A stretch of 64,000 bases of DNA. Origin: Lacinutrix sp. WUR7. GTDB lineage: Bacteria > Bacteroidota > Bacteroidia > Flavobacteriales > Flavobacteriaceae. The DNA is taken from the NCBI RefSeq assembly GCF_016864015.1, contig NZ_CP045067.1, forward strand, positions 531,001 to 595,000, in the 5' to 3' direction. How positions within the stretch are numbered: position 1 is the first letter of the stretch; the number at the start of each line of letters is the position of its first letter. The position numbers were made by a program, and so were the translations under genes. Below, one piece after another: positions 27,843-35,851 of the stretch. The notes below the pieces were generated by a model. It was not told the origin of the DNA. It searched no databases and saw only the letters and a list, made by a program, of their open reading frames with translations.

Positions 27843-28302
27843 CACAGAGATTCGCAGAGCTTTTGTACTTCTATTAATACTATGAGTTATAATAAAATCA
27901 CAGAAAATAGTATTGGCTGCGCAATTGAAGTTCATAAAGCATTAGGCCCTGGATTGTTAGAATCTGCTTATCAAGAATGTTTGCTTTATGAGTTAAAAAT
28001 TATTGGATATGCTGTTCAGAATGAAGTCTCTCGACCTATATTTTATAAAGACATCACTTTAAATCATGGCTATCGAATTGATTTACTCGTTGAAAACACC
28101 ATTGTTGTTGAACTTAAAACTGTAGAATATTTTACTGAAGTCCATACTGCTCAAATTTTAACGTATATGAAACTAGGCAATTACCCTTTGGGTTTGCTAT
28201 TAAATTTCAATACTAAATTACTAAAAAACGGAATAAAAAGATTTATAAACACAACCGAGTAAGCACTCCGTGAAACGCTGTGACTCTCTGCGAAACTCGG
28301 TG
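27843..28302. repeat. Inverted repeats framing the GxxExxY gene
   Basis: A left arm CACAGAGATTCGCAGAG (27843-27859) and a right arm whose complement is CACCGAGTTTCGCAGAG (28286-28302) match at 15 of 17 positions and point inward. Further looser copies of a CAC-GAG / TTTC-C-GAG theme lie at 27830-27842 and 28265-28281. They begin just after map and end 8 bp before the methyltransferase start, so the gene and its frame look like one inserted unit. Confidence 0.7.
27882..28262 (+). CDS. GxxExxY family protein (PD-(D/E)xK nuclease-like)
   Basis: The 126-residue protein carries the naming motif GLLESAY at 24-30 and a PD-(D/E)xK-type core: HGYRIDLLVENTIVVELKTV at about 64-83, where Asp69, Glu80 and Lys82 would be the catalytic set. 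Family members are predicted small nucleases with no settled function. Between the flanking genes map and the methyltransferase it is the only element with inverted repeats around it, and I recall that genes of this family often lie inside such CACAGAG-like repeats. Mobility of the unit is inferred from that. Confidence 0.85.
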   Translation: MSYNKITENSIGCAIEVHKALGPGLLESAYQECLLYELKIIGYAVQNEVSRPIFYKDITLNHGYRIDLLVENTIVVELKTVEYFTEVHTAQILTYMKLGNYPLGLLLNFNTKLLKNGIKRFINTTE

Positions 28303-28309
28303 TAACCAT

Positions 28310-29074
28310 ATGAAAAAAATCTTCAAAATAATTTTAAATATTATCCCAAGACCTTTGCTAATTAGGCTAAGCTACATAGCACGTCCTATTTTAGCATTCT
28401 TTTTAAAAGGAAACACATTTACAGATCCTATTGATGGTAAAAGCTTTAAAACCTTTTTACCTTATGGGTATGGCAAACAACGCAATAACGTACTATCTCC
28501 TTCTACTTTAAGTTTAGAGCGTCATCGATTATTGTGGTTGTATTTAAAAAATGAAACCAATTTCTTTACTGCGGAAAAAAGCGTACTTCATTTTGCACCA
28601 GAACAATGCTTTTTAGATCGTTTTAGAGCGCTGAAAAACCTGAAGTACACCACTACAGATTTACTTTCTCCTATTGCTGATGTAAAGGCGGACATTTGCA
28701 ATCTTCCGTTTGAAGACAATAGTTATGATATTATTTTATGCAATCATGTTTTAGAACATATTCCTGACGACACGAAAGCAATGCAAGAATTATTTCGTGT
28801 GATGAAACCTGGTGGTTATGGAATTTTTCAAATACCGCAAGACCTAAGTAGACATACTACTTTTGAAGACAATTCTATTACAGATAAAAAAGAACGCGCA
28901 AAAATATTCGGACAATATGATCATGTTCGTGTGTATGGTTACGATTATTTCAATAAACTTAGAGAGATTGGTTTTATGGTTAATGAAGTCGATTATACCG
29001 CAACGCTTTCCGAAGGGGAAATTGAAAAATATTGTTTAGCTAAAGGAGAAATTATCCCTGTGGTTTATAAATAA
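28310..29074 (+). CDS. Class I SAM-dependent methyltransferase
   Basis: The 254-residue protein has an N-terminal region without a clear fold, then a Rossmann methyltransferase domain from about residue 85: VLHFAPEQCFLDRF in the SAM-binding motif I position, then the acidic loop and DICNLPFEDNSYDIILCNHV (motifs II-III), LEHIPDD, and FRVMKPGGYGIFQIP. The motif I glycines are replaced (HFAPEQ), a variant found in some lipid and O-antigen-linked methyltransferases. Substrate unknown. The start at 28310 is preferred; an upstream in-frame ATG would lie inside the inverted repeat of the preceding element. The last 38 bp of the gene are duplicated downstream. Confidence 0.8.
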   Translation: MKKIFKIILNIIPRPLLIRLSYIARPILAFFLKGNTFTDPIDGKSFKTFLPYGYGKQRNNVLSPSTLSLERHRLLWLYLKNETNFFTAEKSVLHFAPEQCFLDRFRALKNLKYTTTDLLSPIADVKADICNLPFEDNSYDIILCNHVLEHIPDDTKAMQELFRVMKPGGYGIFQIPQDLSRHTTFEDNSITDKKERAKIFGQYDHVRVYGYDYFNKLREIGFMVNEVDYTATLSEGEIEKYCLAKGEIIPVVYK

Positions 29075-29217
29075 CCATACTTAAACACTAAAAAAACGCT
29101 ATCAAAAAGACCTTTTTTAAAGTTATATCTTAATATATAATTATCTTTGAGATTCCTGCCTACGCAGGAATTTACTACCTAGCTAAAGGAGAAATTATCC
29201 CTGTGGTTTATAAATAA
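29037..29217. repeat. 38-bp direct repeat around a 105-bp insert at the methyltransferase 3' end
   Basis: The 3' end of the methyltransferase gene, 29037-29074 including its stop, recurs exactly at 29180-29217. Between them are 105 bp that contain a perfect palindrome, ATTCCTGC / GCAGGAAT (29152-29159 and 29164-29171). The second copy codes for nothing by itself. Either a small element brought a copy of the gene end with it, or a long target duplication was made on insertion. Confidence 0.85.
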
Positions 29218-29241
29218 AACATTTTACTAAAATTCATTTTA

Positions 29242-29610
29242 ATGACTCAGCAAATTATAATAGTAACTGCGGCCTCTTTTGGTACGCTCTCTGTAATTTT
29301 TGGTGCTTTTGGAGCCCATGCTTTGAAGAAAATTTTATCTACAGACCAATTACAAAGTTTTGAAGTTGGCGTGAAATACCAGATGTATCACGCTATTGTA
29401 TTATTAGCTTTAGGCTTACAACCGAACTTTACAACGGCAGCAATTTACTGGTGTTTTACTATAGGAATTCTGTTATTTTCTTTTAGTATTTACGGGTTGG
29501 TTTTGTCGGATGCCAAAGGAAAAAAGCTTCGTTTTTTAGGACCAATTACACCTATTGGTGGTTTGCTTTTAGTTTCGGGTTGGTTTTTATTATTGATTCA
29601 TTTCTTTTAA
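29242..29610 (+). CDS. DUF423 family membrane protein
   Basis: The 122-residue protein is almost wholly hydrophobic, with four predicted membrane segments (about 5-23, 45-60, 66-87, 98-121). The signature FGAFGAHALK near residue 20 and MYHAIVLLALGL mark the DUF423 (YgdD) family. It is an inner-membrane protein of unknown function. No partner gene is apparent. Confidence 0.88.
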   Translation: MTQQIIIVTAASFGTLSVIFGAFGAHALKKILSTDQLQSFEVGVKYQMYHAIVLLALGLQPNFTTAAIYWCFTIGILLFSFSIYGLVLSDAKGKKLRFLGPITPIGGLLLVSGWFLLLIHFF

Positions 29611-29618
29611 GCAAGAAA

Positions 29619-29702
29619 TTAGATTACATATATCACAATTGCAATCGCAGTATAAAGAGCTATTAAAAAAAACTCTAACTTTTTTTGTTTTAAAAAACTC
29701 AT
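29619..29702 (-). CDS. Possible 27-residue membrane peptide
   Basis: An ATG at 29702 opens a 27-codon frame with a basic start (MSFLKQKKLEFF) and one predicted membrane helix (LIALYTAIAIVIYVI). The composition is what one expects of a real small membrane protein, but AT-rich DNA produces such frames by chance. It starts 22 bp past the terminator of the upstream gene, so it would need readthrough or its own promoter, and I see no clear one. Confidence 0.3.
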   Translation of the reverse strand: MSFLKQKKLEFFLIALYTAIAIVIYVI

Positions 29703-29723
29703 AATTTAGATATTAAATGAAAA

Positions 29724-29755
29724 AAAAGCTGAGCTACCTCAGTAGCCCAACTTTT
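29724..29755 (-). terminator. Terminator after the 105-aa secreted protein gene
   Basis: On the minus strand AAAAGTTGGGCTAC pairs with GTAGCTCAGCTTTT (two mismatches), followed by a run of T. It lies 58 bp past the stop codon at 29813. Confidence 0.7.
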
Positions 29756-29812
29756 AATAAAAACTGATTAATAGCGTCTTTAATATTTTAATATTTTTTA
29801 TCGACTTTTTAG

Positions 29813-30130
29813 TTAGTCCATGACTTTGGAAAGCTTAATCGTTTTCCCACACATATCACTTGTAATTTTAAAAATAACGTCTCCTTTTCTCCCTTTATTT
29901 GCCCAACGTACTTCTTTCCCTGTATTACAAGTAATACTGGTTTTAGAGCCTTTGTTTAAAGAAACAAAACCTGTTCCTGTATAAATGCTCACTTTTTCTT
30001 TAGTATCATTAACTAATGAGAAACTACTTGCAATAGAAATCTCCATATTTTGGGATGCTTTTACAATTTGTTTTTCTTCTGAAAAAGAAAGTAATACGAA
30101 TGCACTTAATGCGATAATTATTGTTTTCAT
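29813..30130 (-). CDS. Small exported protein sharing the LytTR-type promoter module
   Basis: The 105-residue product has a signal peptide (about 1-17, MKTIIIALSAFVLLSFSEE) and a small beta-rich domain with two cysteines (SITCNTGK and DMCGKTI) that could form a disulfide. I do not recognise the family. It has no T9SS sorting domain, unlike the four larger genes upstream, yet it carries the same operator and promoter module. It may be the periplasmic or soluble member of the set. The start is fixed by the signal peptide and the upstream -7 box 27 bp away. Confidence 0.65.
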   Translation of the reverse strand: MKTIIIALSAFVLLSFSEEKQIVKASQNMEISIASSFSLVNDTKEKVSIYTGTGFVSLNKGSKTSITCNTGKEVRWANKGRKGDVIFKITSDMCGKTIKLSKVMD

Positions 30131-30156
30131 GTTGAATTGTTTTAAATTTACTGCTG

Positions 30157-30225
30157 CAAATATGTTATTAAAAACGATTAAGTAATGCTTCTACTTTCTG
30201 AAATCTTGTTTTCAACTTCTAAACC
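30157..30225 (-). promoter_or_regulatory. LytTR-type operator and promoter module, copy A
   Basis: On the minus strand the half-sites AGAAGTTG (30213-30220) and AGAAAGTA (30192-30199) are 21 bp apart, and 30 bp beyond the 31-bp conserved block is CATATTTG (30157-30164), one mismatch from TAnnTTTG. It drives the 105-aa secreted protein gene. Confidence 0.7.
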
Positions 30226-30256
30226 AGAAAAAACCCATAAGCCTCGCACTTACGGG
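30226..30256 (-). terminator. Terminator after the 266-aa T9SS protein gene
   Basis: On the minus strand CCCGTAAG pairs with CTTATGGG (one G-U) around a 7-nt loop and is followed by T6. It abuts operator copy A. Confidence 0.85.
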
Positions 30257-30282
30257 ATTTCTAAATAAAACTTAACGATATA

Positions 30283-31083
30283 CTACTGTTTGATGAATCG
30301 TTTGGTTGCAACGCTTCCTTCTTCATCTTTAATTATAATAATATACACACCATTTCTTAATTCGGAAGTCACTATTTTTTTGGATGTTGTTTCTAAAACT
30401 TTTACTCCTAAAACAGAATAGATTGCTGCGCTTTTTATATTACTATTCATTTCTATATGTAGAACCGAAGTTGTTGGGTTTGGATATAAAGACACTTTCT
30501 TTACTTGAAACTCATGAACACTTAAAATAGTAGGACAATCTTCCAAAAAACTAGCATTAGATGGTGCACCCCAATTAGAGTTAGGTGTAAATCCAGAATC
30601 TATTTGCACGCAATCTACAGTACTACTTACAACATTAAAACGAGTTACATTACTATTATTACCATTTGCCATATTAATAGCTGTTATGGATGTTGTATGT
30701 CCTTTAAAATCGACTAAATCGGTAAGCATACTTAAATCTAAAATACCAGAAATACCAGTCTGCTCTACTAATAACTGTGTCAGTTTTGTGTTTTGAGAAA
30801 CATCAATACTTGTAAGCGAAGGATTTCCAAAAGCTTGCAAACCTACAATCTCTGTAAAAGCTTCAAGTCCTGTTAAGTCTTGAATACTTGAACCGGAAAC
30901 ATTAATAGTTCCTGTATATGCAACGGCCTCGGTATCTTGTATCTCTGCATCGTTATTTGTATTAATATTCGTATTTGCTACTAATATGGCTTTAAAATTT
31001 GTATCCAGAATAGATACATTTTGTGCATTTGTTACTGCAAATATTGAAATAAATGCAAAAATGGAAAGTAATTTTGTTTTCAT
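30283..31083 (-). CDS. T9SS-secreted leucine-rich-repeat-like protein (266 aa)
   Basis: The protein has a signal peptide (about 1-20), a cap segment DTNFKAILVANTNINTNNDA at about 27-46 that recurs in the 698-aa neighbour, then four or five irregular LRR-like turns (IQDLTGLEAFTEIVGLQAFG, LTSIDVSQNTKLTQLLVEQ). The last 75 residues are a type A sorting domain: LYPNPTTSVLHIEM, AAIYSVLGVKVLET and ATKRFIKQ. Such proteins pass the outer membrane through the T9SS and are fixed to the surface. LRR surfaces bind proteins or glycans; the target is unknown. It is transcribed alone from operator module B. Confidence 0.85.
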   Translation of the reverse strand: MKTKLLSIFAFISIFAVTNAQNVSILDTNFKAILVANTNINTNNDAEIQDTEAVAYTGTINVSGSSIQDLTGLEAFTEIVGLQAFGNPSLTSIDVSQNTKLTQLLVEQTGISGILDLSMLTDLVDFKGHTTSITAINMANGNNSNVTRFNVVSSTVDCVQIDSGFTPNSNWGAPSNASFLEDCPTILSVHEFQVKKVSLYPNPTTSVLHIEMNSNIKSAAIYSVLGVKVLETTSKKIVTSELRNGVYIIIIKDEEGSVATKRFIKQ

Positions 31084-31107
31084 AATTATTTTTTATTGAT
31101 TATGCGA

Positions 31108-31176
31108 CAAAACTACTTGGTAAACGTATTTAAAAACTACATCAATTGCTGAAACCTTATTTTCAACTTCTAAACC
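31108..31176 (-). promoter_or_regulatory. LytTR-type operator and promoter module, copy B
   Basis: Half-sites AGAAGTTG (31164-31171) and AGCAATTG (31143-31150) are 21 bp apart; the -7 box TAGTTTTG lies at 31108-31115, 30 bp from the block. No TTG-type -33 box is seen, which suits an activator-dependent promoter. Confidence 0.75.
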
Positions 31177-31179
31177 AAA

Positions 31180-31212
31180 AAAATCTCGTAAGCATGACAC
31201 TTACGAGATTTT
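31180..31212 (-). terminator. Terminator after the 737-aa T9SS protein gene
   Basis: A perfect stem, ATCTCGTAAG with CTTACGAGAT and a 7-nt loop, is followed on the minus strand by T7. It abuts operator copy B. Confidence 0.9.
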
Positions 31213-31233
31213 CAACAATAACTCAACTATTAA

Positions 31234-33447
31234 TTACTGCTTGATAAATCGTTTGGTAGCAATGCTTCCGTTTTCTGCTTCAATTATAATTAAATATAAT
31301 CCAGTTTTTAAATTAGATGTATTTATCGTATTCGATTTTGTTTCTAAAACTTTTGCACCTAAAACAGAATAGATCGTTGCACCTTTTAGGTTGCTATTCA
31401 TTTTAATATTTAAAACCGATGTTGTTGGATTTGGATATAGTTTTATTTCGTTATTAATGCTATCGAATTGGTTTGTGCTTAATGTAGTACCATATTCGTA
31501 AGCTCCCATATCTACAATAGAATTAAAAATACGTTGACCTCCTAACAAATCTGAAGTTGTTGTTACATACGTGTTATCGCCTGCATCTTTAGCTGGTGAA
31601 TTTGACTGTAATGTAAAGTCTGTAGAACTTGCAAACAAAGGATCTGCAGTATTTGTAGCCGTAGTACTTGTAATACTAGCATCGTTAAAATTTAATGGAT
31701 CTATAGAGTTTCTAACATTTAAAGATTGTACCGCATCGTTATACGTATTGGTAATAGATTTTACTGAAGTTGTTGATCCAGGATAAAAATTATTCCAAAA
31801 AATACAATTAACCACTTCTGCATTTATAGTTCCTGCTGTTTTATTAATTGCAACTACTGCTCTACTGTTAATATTAATTCCACTCCCGGTAGAATTATCC
31901 AGATTATTAACATAAGTGTTGTTAATTAATTTTAAATCCATATTTGCATTTGTACCAATAGATATAAACCAAGAAGCTCTTCCACTTAACCCATCACCCG
32001 AGAAGTTTCCTGCAATATTATTATCGAATAAGCTATTTTCAACTCTTACATCCACATTGGTATTATCTCCTAGATATACATACATACCAGCACCAAAAAT
32101 TGACATATTGTTAATAAATTTACTGTTTTCTATTATTAAATCCCCTGTTGTTCCGGAAGTATTGTTTAACTCGAATTCGGCTAATATACCAGCTGCTCCA
32201 GTTTTAGAAATATTATTTTTAATCGTACAGTCTTTAACGGTTAAATTGGATATTGTTTTTTCTTTAAAAATAGCACCAATTCTTGTAGATGTATGATTAT
32301 GCGTATTAGAAATCGTTAAGCCGTCTAGCACTAAGTTTTCGCCTAAACTTGTTATATTTAAAATACTATAACTATTATCGGTTTTACTGGAGTGCGTATA
32401 ACTATTCACAAAATGGTCGTCTACAAAAACATCGTCTCCATTTAAATCTCCAGTTAAAATAGTTTCGTTACTCCCCAAGACACGCTGAGACAATTGTGTT
32501 TCTGTTCCTGCAAAACCACCATAAATACTTAAATTTGGAACTACTACATCAAAAGATGTAGAACGATTGGTAACTGCTGGTTTATATGTTCCAGAAGCTA
32601 CCCAAATTTCATCGCCATCTGTAGCATTTGTAACGGCACTTTGTAAATTTGTATAAGCATTTGCCCAAGTTGAGCCATCATTACTACCAGTTGCATTAGC
32701 ATTAACATAAAACTTAGTTAGTGAATTTGTTGCTGGGTAATAATTAGCTAAATTGGTGATTTGTGTATCTGAAAGTGCCGATTTATATAAATAAATATCA
32801 TCTATACCTCCTGTATAGGTTCCTGTAGGATCTAAAACCATTTGTGCAGAATGCAAAAAAGTATTTATTACTGTACCATTTAGATCTGCAGATCCAGAAA
32901 TATTGTTTTGTAAAATTCCATCTACAAAAACATCTAATTCTAATTCTGTATTGTAATTAACTGGTGTAGTTCTTAATATAATATTATGCCATTGCCCATT
33001 AGTTAATGCAATAGTTTCGTCTGCGTTCCAATCCGCAAGAACTCCGTAGGTTGAATTCCCTACTTTTGAGATTAAATATAATTTTGAATTGTCCAACTCA
33101 AACCTAAACCCGGCACCAGCGGTTCCATATATTTGAAGAATACGTTGTTGTGTTGCAATACTATTGCTTTTTATCCAAAAGCTTAAAGTCATATTATTAA
33201 CGTTTGTAGCGCCTAGAGTATGACCATTTAAAGTACTCATACCTACTAATGCGTCATTTGCAGCACCGTTTCTATCTGGCCCTATTGTTGGATTGGTATT
33301 GCCTGATAGATTTGGACCGCCATTTAGGGCTGTGTTTGTTAAACTTCCGTTAGTAAATTCAAATTTACCATATTGTCCAGAAGGTAAAATTTGTGAAAAT
33401 GATATGCTACATACAAGTAACATTAAATAAAGTAAACGCGTTTTCAT
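31234..33447 (-). CDS. T9SS-secreted LamG and beta-helix protein (737 aa)
   Basis: After a signal peptide (about 1-19) comes a LamG/concanavalin-like jelly-roll at about 25-230 (NNMTLSFWIKSNS, NGQWHNIILRT, GGIDDIYLYKSALSD). A parallel beta-helix follows from about 245 (FYVNANATGSNDGSTWANAY, DEIWVASGTYKP) to about 640, ending with the choice-of-anchor Q pattern SPAKDAGDN and VDMGAYEYG. The type A sorting domain fills the last 75 residues (LYPNPTTSVLNIKM, ATKRFIKQ). LamG plus beta-helix suggests binding of, or action on, polysaccharide, but no catalytic residues of a pectate lyase can be assigned by eye. It is expressed from module C. Confidence 0.85.
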   Translation of the reverse strand: MKTRLLYLMLLVCSISFSQILPSGQYGKFEFTNGSLTNTALNGGPNLSGNTNPTIGPDRNGAANDALVGMSTLNGHTLGATNVNNMTLSFWIKSNSIATQQRILQIYGTAGAGFRFELDNSKLYLISKVGNSTYGVLADWNADETIALTNGQWHNIILRTTPVNYNTELELDVFVDGILQNNISGSADLNGTVINTFLHSAQMVLDPTGTYTGGIDDIYLYKSALSDTQITNLANYYPATNSLTKFYVNANATGSNDGSTWANAYTNLQSAVTNATDGDEIWVASGTYKPAVTNRSTSFDVVVPNLSIYGGFAGTETQLSQRVLGSNETILTGDLNGDDVFVDDHFVNSYTHSSKTDNSYSILNITSLGENLVLDGLTISNTHNHTSTRIGAIFKEKTISNLTVKDCTIKNNISKTGAAGILAEFELNNTSGTTGDLIIENSKFINNMSIFGAGMYVYLGDNTNVDVRVENSLFDNNIAGNFSGDGLSGRASWFISIGTNANMDLKLINNTYVNNLDNSTGSGININSRAVVAINKTAGTINAEVVNCIFWNNFYPGSTTSVKSITNTYNDAVQSLNVRNSIDPLNFNDASITSTTATNTADPLFASSTDFTLQSNSPAKDAGDNTYVTTTSDLLGGQRIFNSIVDMGAYEYGTTLSTNQFDSINNEIKLYPNPTTSVLNIKMNSNLKGATIYSVLGAKVLETKSNTINTSNLKTGLYLIIIEAENGSIATKRFIKQ

Positions 33448-33474
33448 AATTTTTTGTGTTTATATTTAACAGGA

Positions 33475-33543
33475 CAAATATCTAACACGAAGCATCTATA
33501 AAACAGTATGAATTTCTGAAACCTAATTTTCAACTTCTAAACC
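33475..33543 (-). promoter_or_regulatory. LytTR-type operator and promoter module, copy C
   Basis: Half-sites AGAAGTTG (33531-33538) and AGAAATTC (33510-33517) are 21 bp apart; the -7 box is GATATTTG (33475-33482), one mismatch from consensus, at the same 30-bp spacing. Confidence 0.75.
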
Positions 33544-33575
33544 AAAAAATCTCGTAAACACAGCGTTTACGAGAT
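33543..33575 (-). terminator. Terminator after the 698-aa T9SS protein gene
   Basis: A perfect stem, ATCTCGTAAAC with GTTTACGAGAT, is followed by T6 on the minus strand. It abuts operator copy C. Confidence 0.9.
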
Positions 33576-33600
33576 TGATAAAAATAATTAAAACCATTAA

Positions 33601-35697
33601 CTACTGCTTGATAAAACGCTTGGTAGCAATGCTTCCGTTTTCGTCTTCAATGGTAATTAAATAGAGTCCGCTTTTTAAATTAGCTGTATTTAGGGATTTT
33701 GATTTTGTATCTAAAACCTTGGCTCCTAAAACAGAATACACTGTTGCTTGTTTTAGGTTATTCTTCATTTTAATATTTAAAATAGAAGAGGTTGGATTTG
33801 GGTACAAAGATACAGTGTCCTGTGAAAAATCGTTTACACTTAATGTACTGCAATCTACACTATAACTTGCTCCTGAATCTTTATCAGGCCAGTTTGCATC
33901 ACTATATGCTGCATCATCTACTTGAATACAATTAAGGTATTGGTTTTCTGTAGCAATAAGCTTAGTAGCAGTAAAATTAGTATTATTACCATTTGCTACA
34001 TTTAAACTTGTTAAATCATTAAACGGACACCATAATGTTACCAAATCTGCATTACCAGAAACATCTAAACTTGTTAAATCATTTCCATTACAATAAAGTT
34101 CTGTTAACAGGGTATTTGCCGAAACATTTAAATTGGTTAGCAAATTAGAATTACAATGCAAAAGCGTTAAAGCGGTATTAGCAGAAACATCTATACTTGT
34201 TAAAACATTATTAGAACAATATAATTCTGTAAGATTTACAAATGCTTCTATACCTACTAAACTAGAAACAGTATGATAAGCAACATTTATTAATCCTGTA
34301 AAAGCGGTTGCTTCACTACATTGAATTTGGGTATCCCCATTGGTATTTATTGCTGCATTGCCCACTAAATACGCTTTAAAATTTGTGTCTGGTATATTTA
34401 CGGTGCACACAGAACAGTCTAAACTAAAACTGGATACAGCATCCACATCTATCCAATTTGTATCACTATAACTTACATCGTCTACTTCTATACACGATAA
34501 ATATGGATTATTAAGCGCAGACATATTTAGCATATTTGCATTATTTGTATTCGCAACATTCAAACTCGTTAATAGGTTATCATTACAAAACAAATGTTCT
34601 AATAAGGTGTGCGCAGAAAGATCTAAACTTGTTATTTGATTGTCTGCACAATACATTTTTGTTAAAGCAGTGTTTGCCGAGAGGTCTAAATTTGTTAATT
34701 GATTTACGGAACAATTTAAATCAGACAAAGCAGTGTTAGCCGAAAGATTTAAACTGGTCAATTGATTAGTAGTACAAGATAGTTTTATTACATTCGGATT
34801 ATTAGAAAGATCCAAATTAGATATTTGATTATCGTTACAAAACAAATAAATTAAAGCGGTATTATTTGAAAGATCTAAACTCGATATTTGGTTATCTGAA
34901 TAGTTCAAATAAGTCAATGCAGTATGATTGGAAAGATCCAAACTCGAAATTTGATTACTGTAGCAAGTTAGATATGTTAAAGCCGTGTTATTTGAAACAT
35001 CTAAACTTGTTAATTGGTTATCGTAACAATATAATTTTGTTAAAGCTGTAAAAGCTTCAATACCTGTTAAATCTGAAATAGATAAACTATTACAATATAT
35101 TGCTCCGCTAAAAGCACTTGCTTCACTACATTGTATTTCTGTATCCCCATTGGTATTTATGGCTGTGTTGGCAACTAAATAATTTTTAAAATTAGTATCG
35201 GGAATATTTACATTACATACAGCAGGAATAGAGAATACAATATCATCTATAGAAAATCGGTCTGTACCACTACTACTTGTAATTGTAAAACTAGTAACAT
35301 TTGTCCAATTCACCTGTACAGTACTTCCTGTGGATATGGCTATATTTTGCACAACATTAGCGTTTGTTCCTCCTGTTGGTGTGAATGTCCAGTCTGCAGC
35401 AGTATCCGCATTTCCATCAAAGGCAAATATAGATTGCACATCTATTGCTTCACTAAATGTAACCGTAAAAGAAGTAACATTTCCACTAGAAATAATAGCG
35501 TTCCCATTAGACCCTGCATATCCGCCAGCATTTAGTATCGTTACAGTATTAGAAGAATTTGTACATGTTGCTTGCAAGCTTCCAATAGTCTGTCTTACAA
35601 AATTAGTCCCAAAATAGGATACGGAGCTCCAATCGAAAGTTTGCGCATAACTGAATGTGGAGAATAAGCTAATTAATAGTAATAATCGTATTTTCAT
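33601..35697 (-). CDS. T9SS-secreted leucine-rich-repeat protein (698 aa)
   Basis: Parts in order: signal peptide (about 1-18); a beta-sandwich domain at about 20-158; a cap NIPDTNFKNYLVANTAINTN at 164-183; about nine 21-residue LRRs of the form LTxLxCxxNQLTSLDLSxNTA (about 208-400); a second cap NIPDTNFKAYLVGNAAINTN at 434-453; five more LRRs; and a type A sorting domain ending ATKRFIKQ. The whole cap-plus-LRR block has thus been duplicated inside the gene. These are the internalin- or BspA-like LRRs often found in surface adhesins. At DNA level the repeats have a 63-bp period on 34540-35060. It is transcribed from module D. Confidence 0.87.
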   Translation of the reverse strand: MKIRLLLLISLFSTFSYAQTFDWSSVSYFGTNFVRQTIGSLQATCTNSSNTVTILNAGGYAGSNGNAIISSGNVTSFTVTFSEAIDVQSIFAFDGNADTAADWTFTPTGGTNANVVQNIAISTGSTVQVNWTNVTSFTITSSSGTDRFSIDDIVFSIPAVCNVNIPDTNFKNYLVANTAINTNGDTEIQCSEASAFSGAIYCNSLSISDLTGIEAFTALTKLYCYDNQLTSLDVSNNTALTYLTCYSNQISSLDLSNHTALTYLNYSDNQISSLDLSNNTALIYLFCNDNQISNLDLSNNPNVIKLSCTTNQLTSLNLSANTALSDLNCSVNQLTNLDLSANTALTKMYCADNQITSLDLSAHTLLEHLFCNDNLLTSLNVANTNNANMLNMSALNNPYLSCIEVDDVSYSDTNWIDVDAVSSFSLDCSVCTVNIPDTNFKAYLVGNAAINTNGDTQIQCSEATAFTGLINVAYHTVSSLVGIEAFVNLTELYCSNNVLTSIDVSANTALTLLHCNSNLLTNLNVSANTLLTELYCNGNDLTSLDVSGNADLVTLWCPFNDLTSLNVANGNNTNFTATKLIATENQYLNCIQVDDAAYSDANWPDKDSGASYSVDCSTLSVNDFSQDTVSLYPNPTSSILNIKMKNNLKQATVYSVLGAKVLDTKSKSLNTANLKSGLYLITIEDENGSIATKRFIKQ

Positions 35698-35725
35698 AAT
35701 ATCTTTTTTTTAATGATTTATGAAG

Positions 35726-35794
35726 CAAAACTACTTCCTAAATGCATTTAAAAATTGTTCCAATTTCTGAAATACCGCTTTCAATTTCTAAACC
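35726..35794 (-). promoter_or_regulatory. LytTR-type operator and promoter module, copy D
   Basis: Both half-sites read AGAAATTG (35782-35789 and 35761-35768), an exact direct repeat 21 bp apart. The -7 box TAGTTTTG is at 35726-35733, 30 bp from the block. Confidence 0.78.
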
Positions 35795-35828
35795 AAAAAA
35801 TCCCGTAAACACAAGGCTTACGGGATTT
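35793..35828 (-). terminator. Terminator after the 1093-aa T9SS protein gene
   Basis: AATCCCGTAA pairs with TTACGGGATT, followed on the minus strand by T6. It abuts operator copy D. Confidence 0.88.
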
Positions 35829-35851
35829 ATAACAATAATTAAAACTACAAA

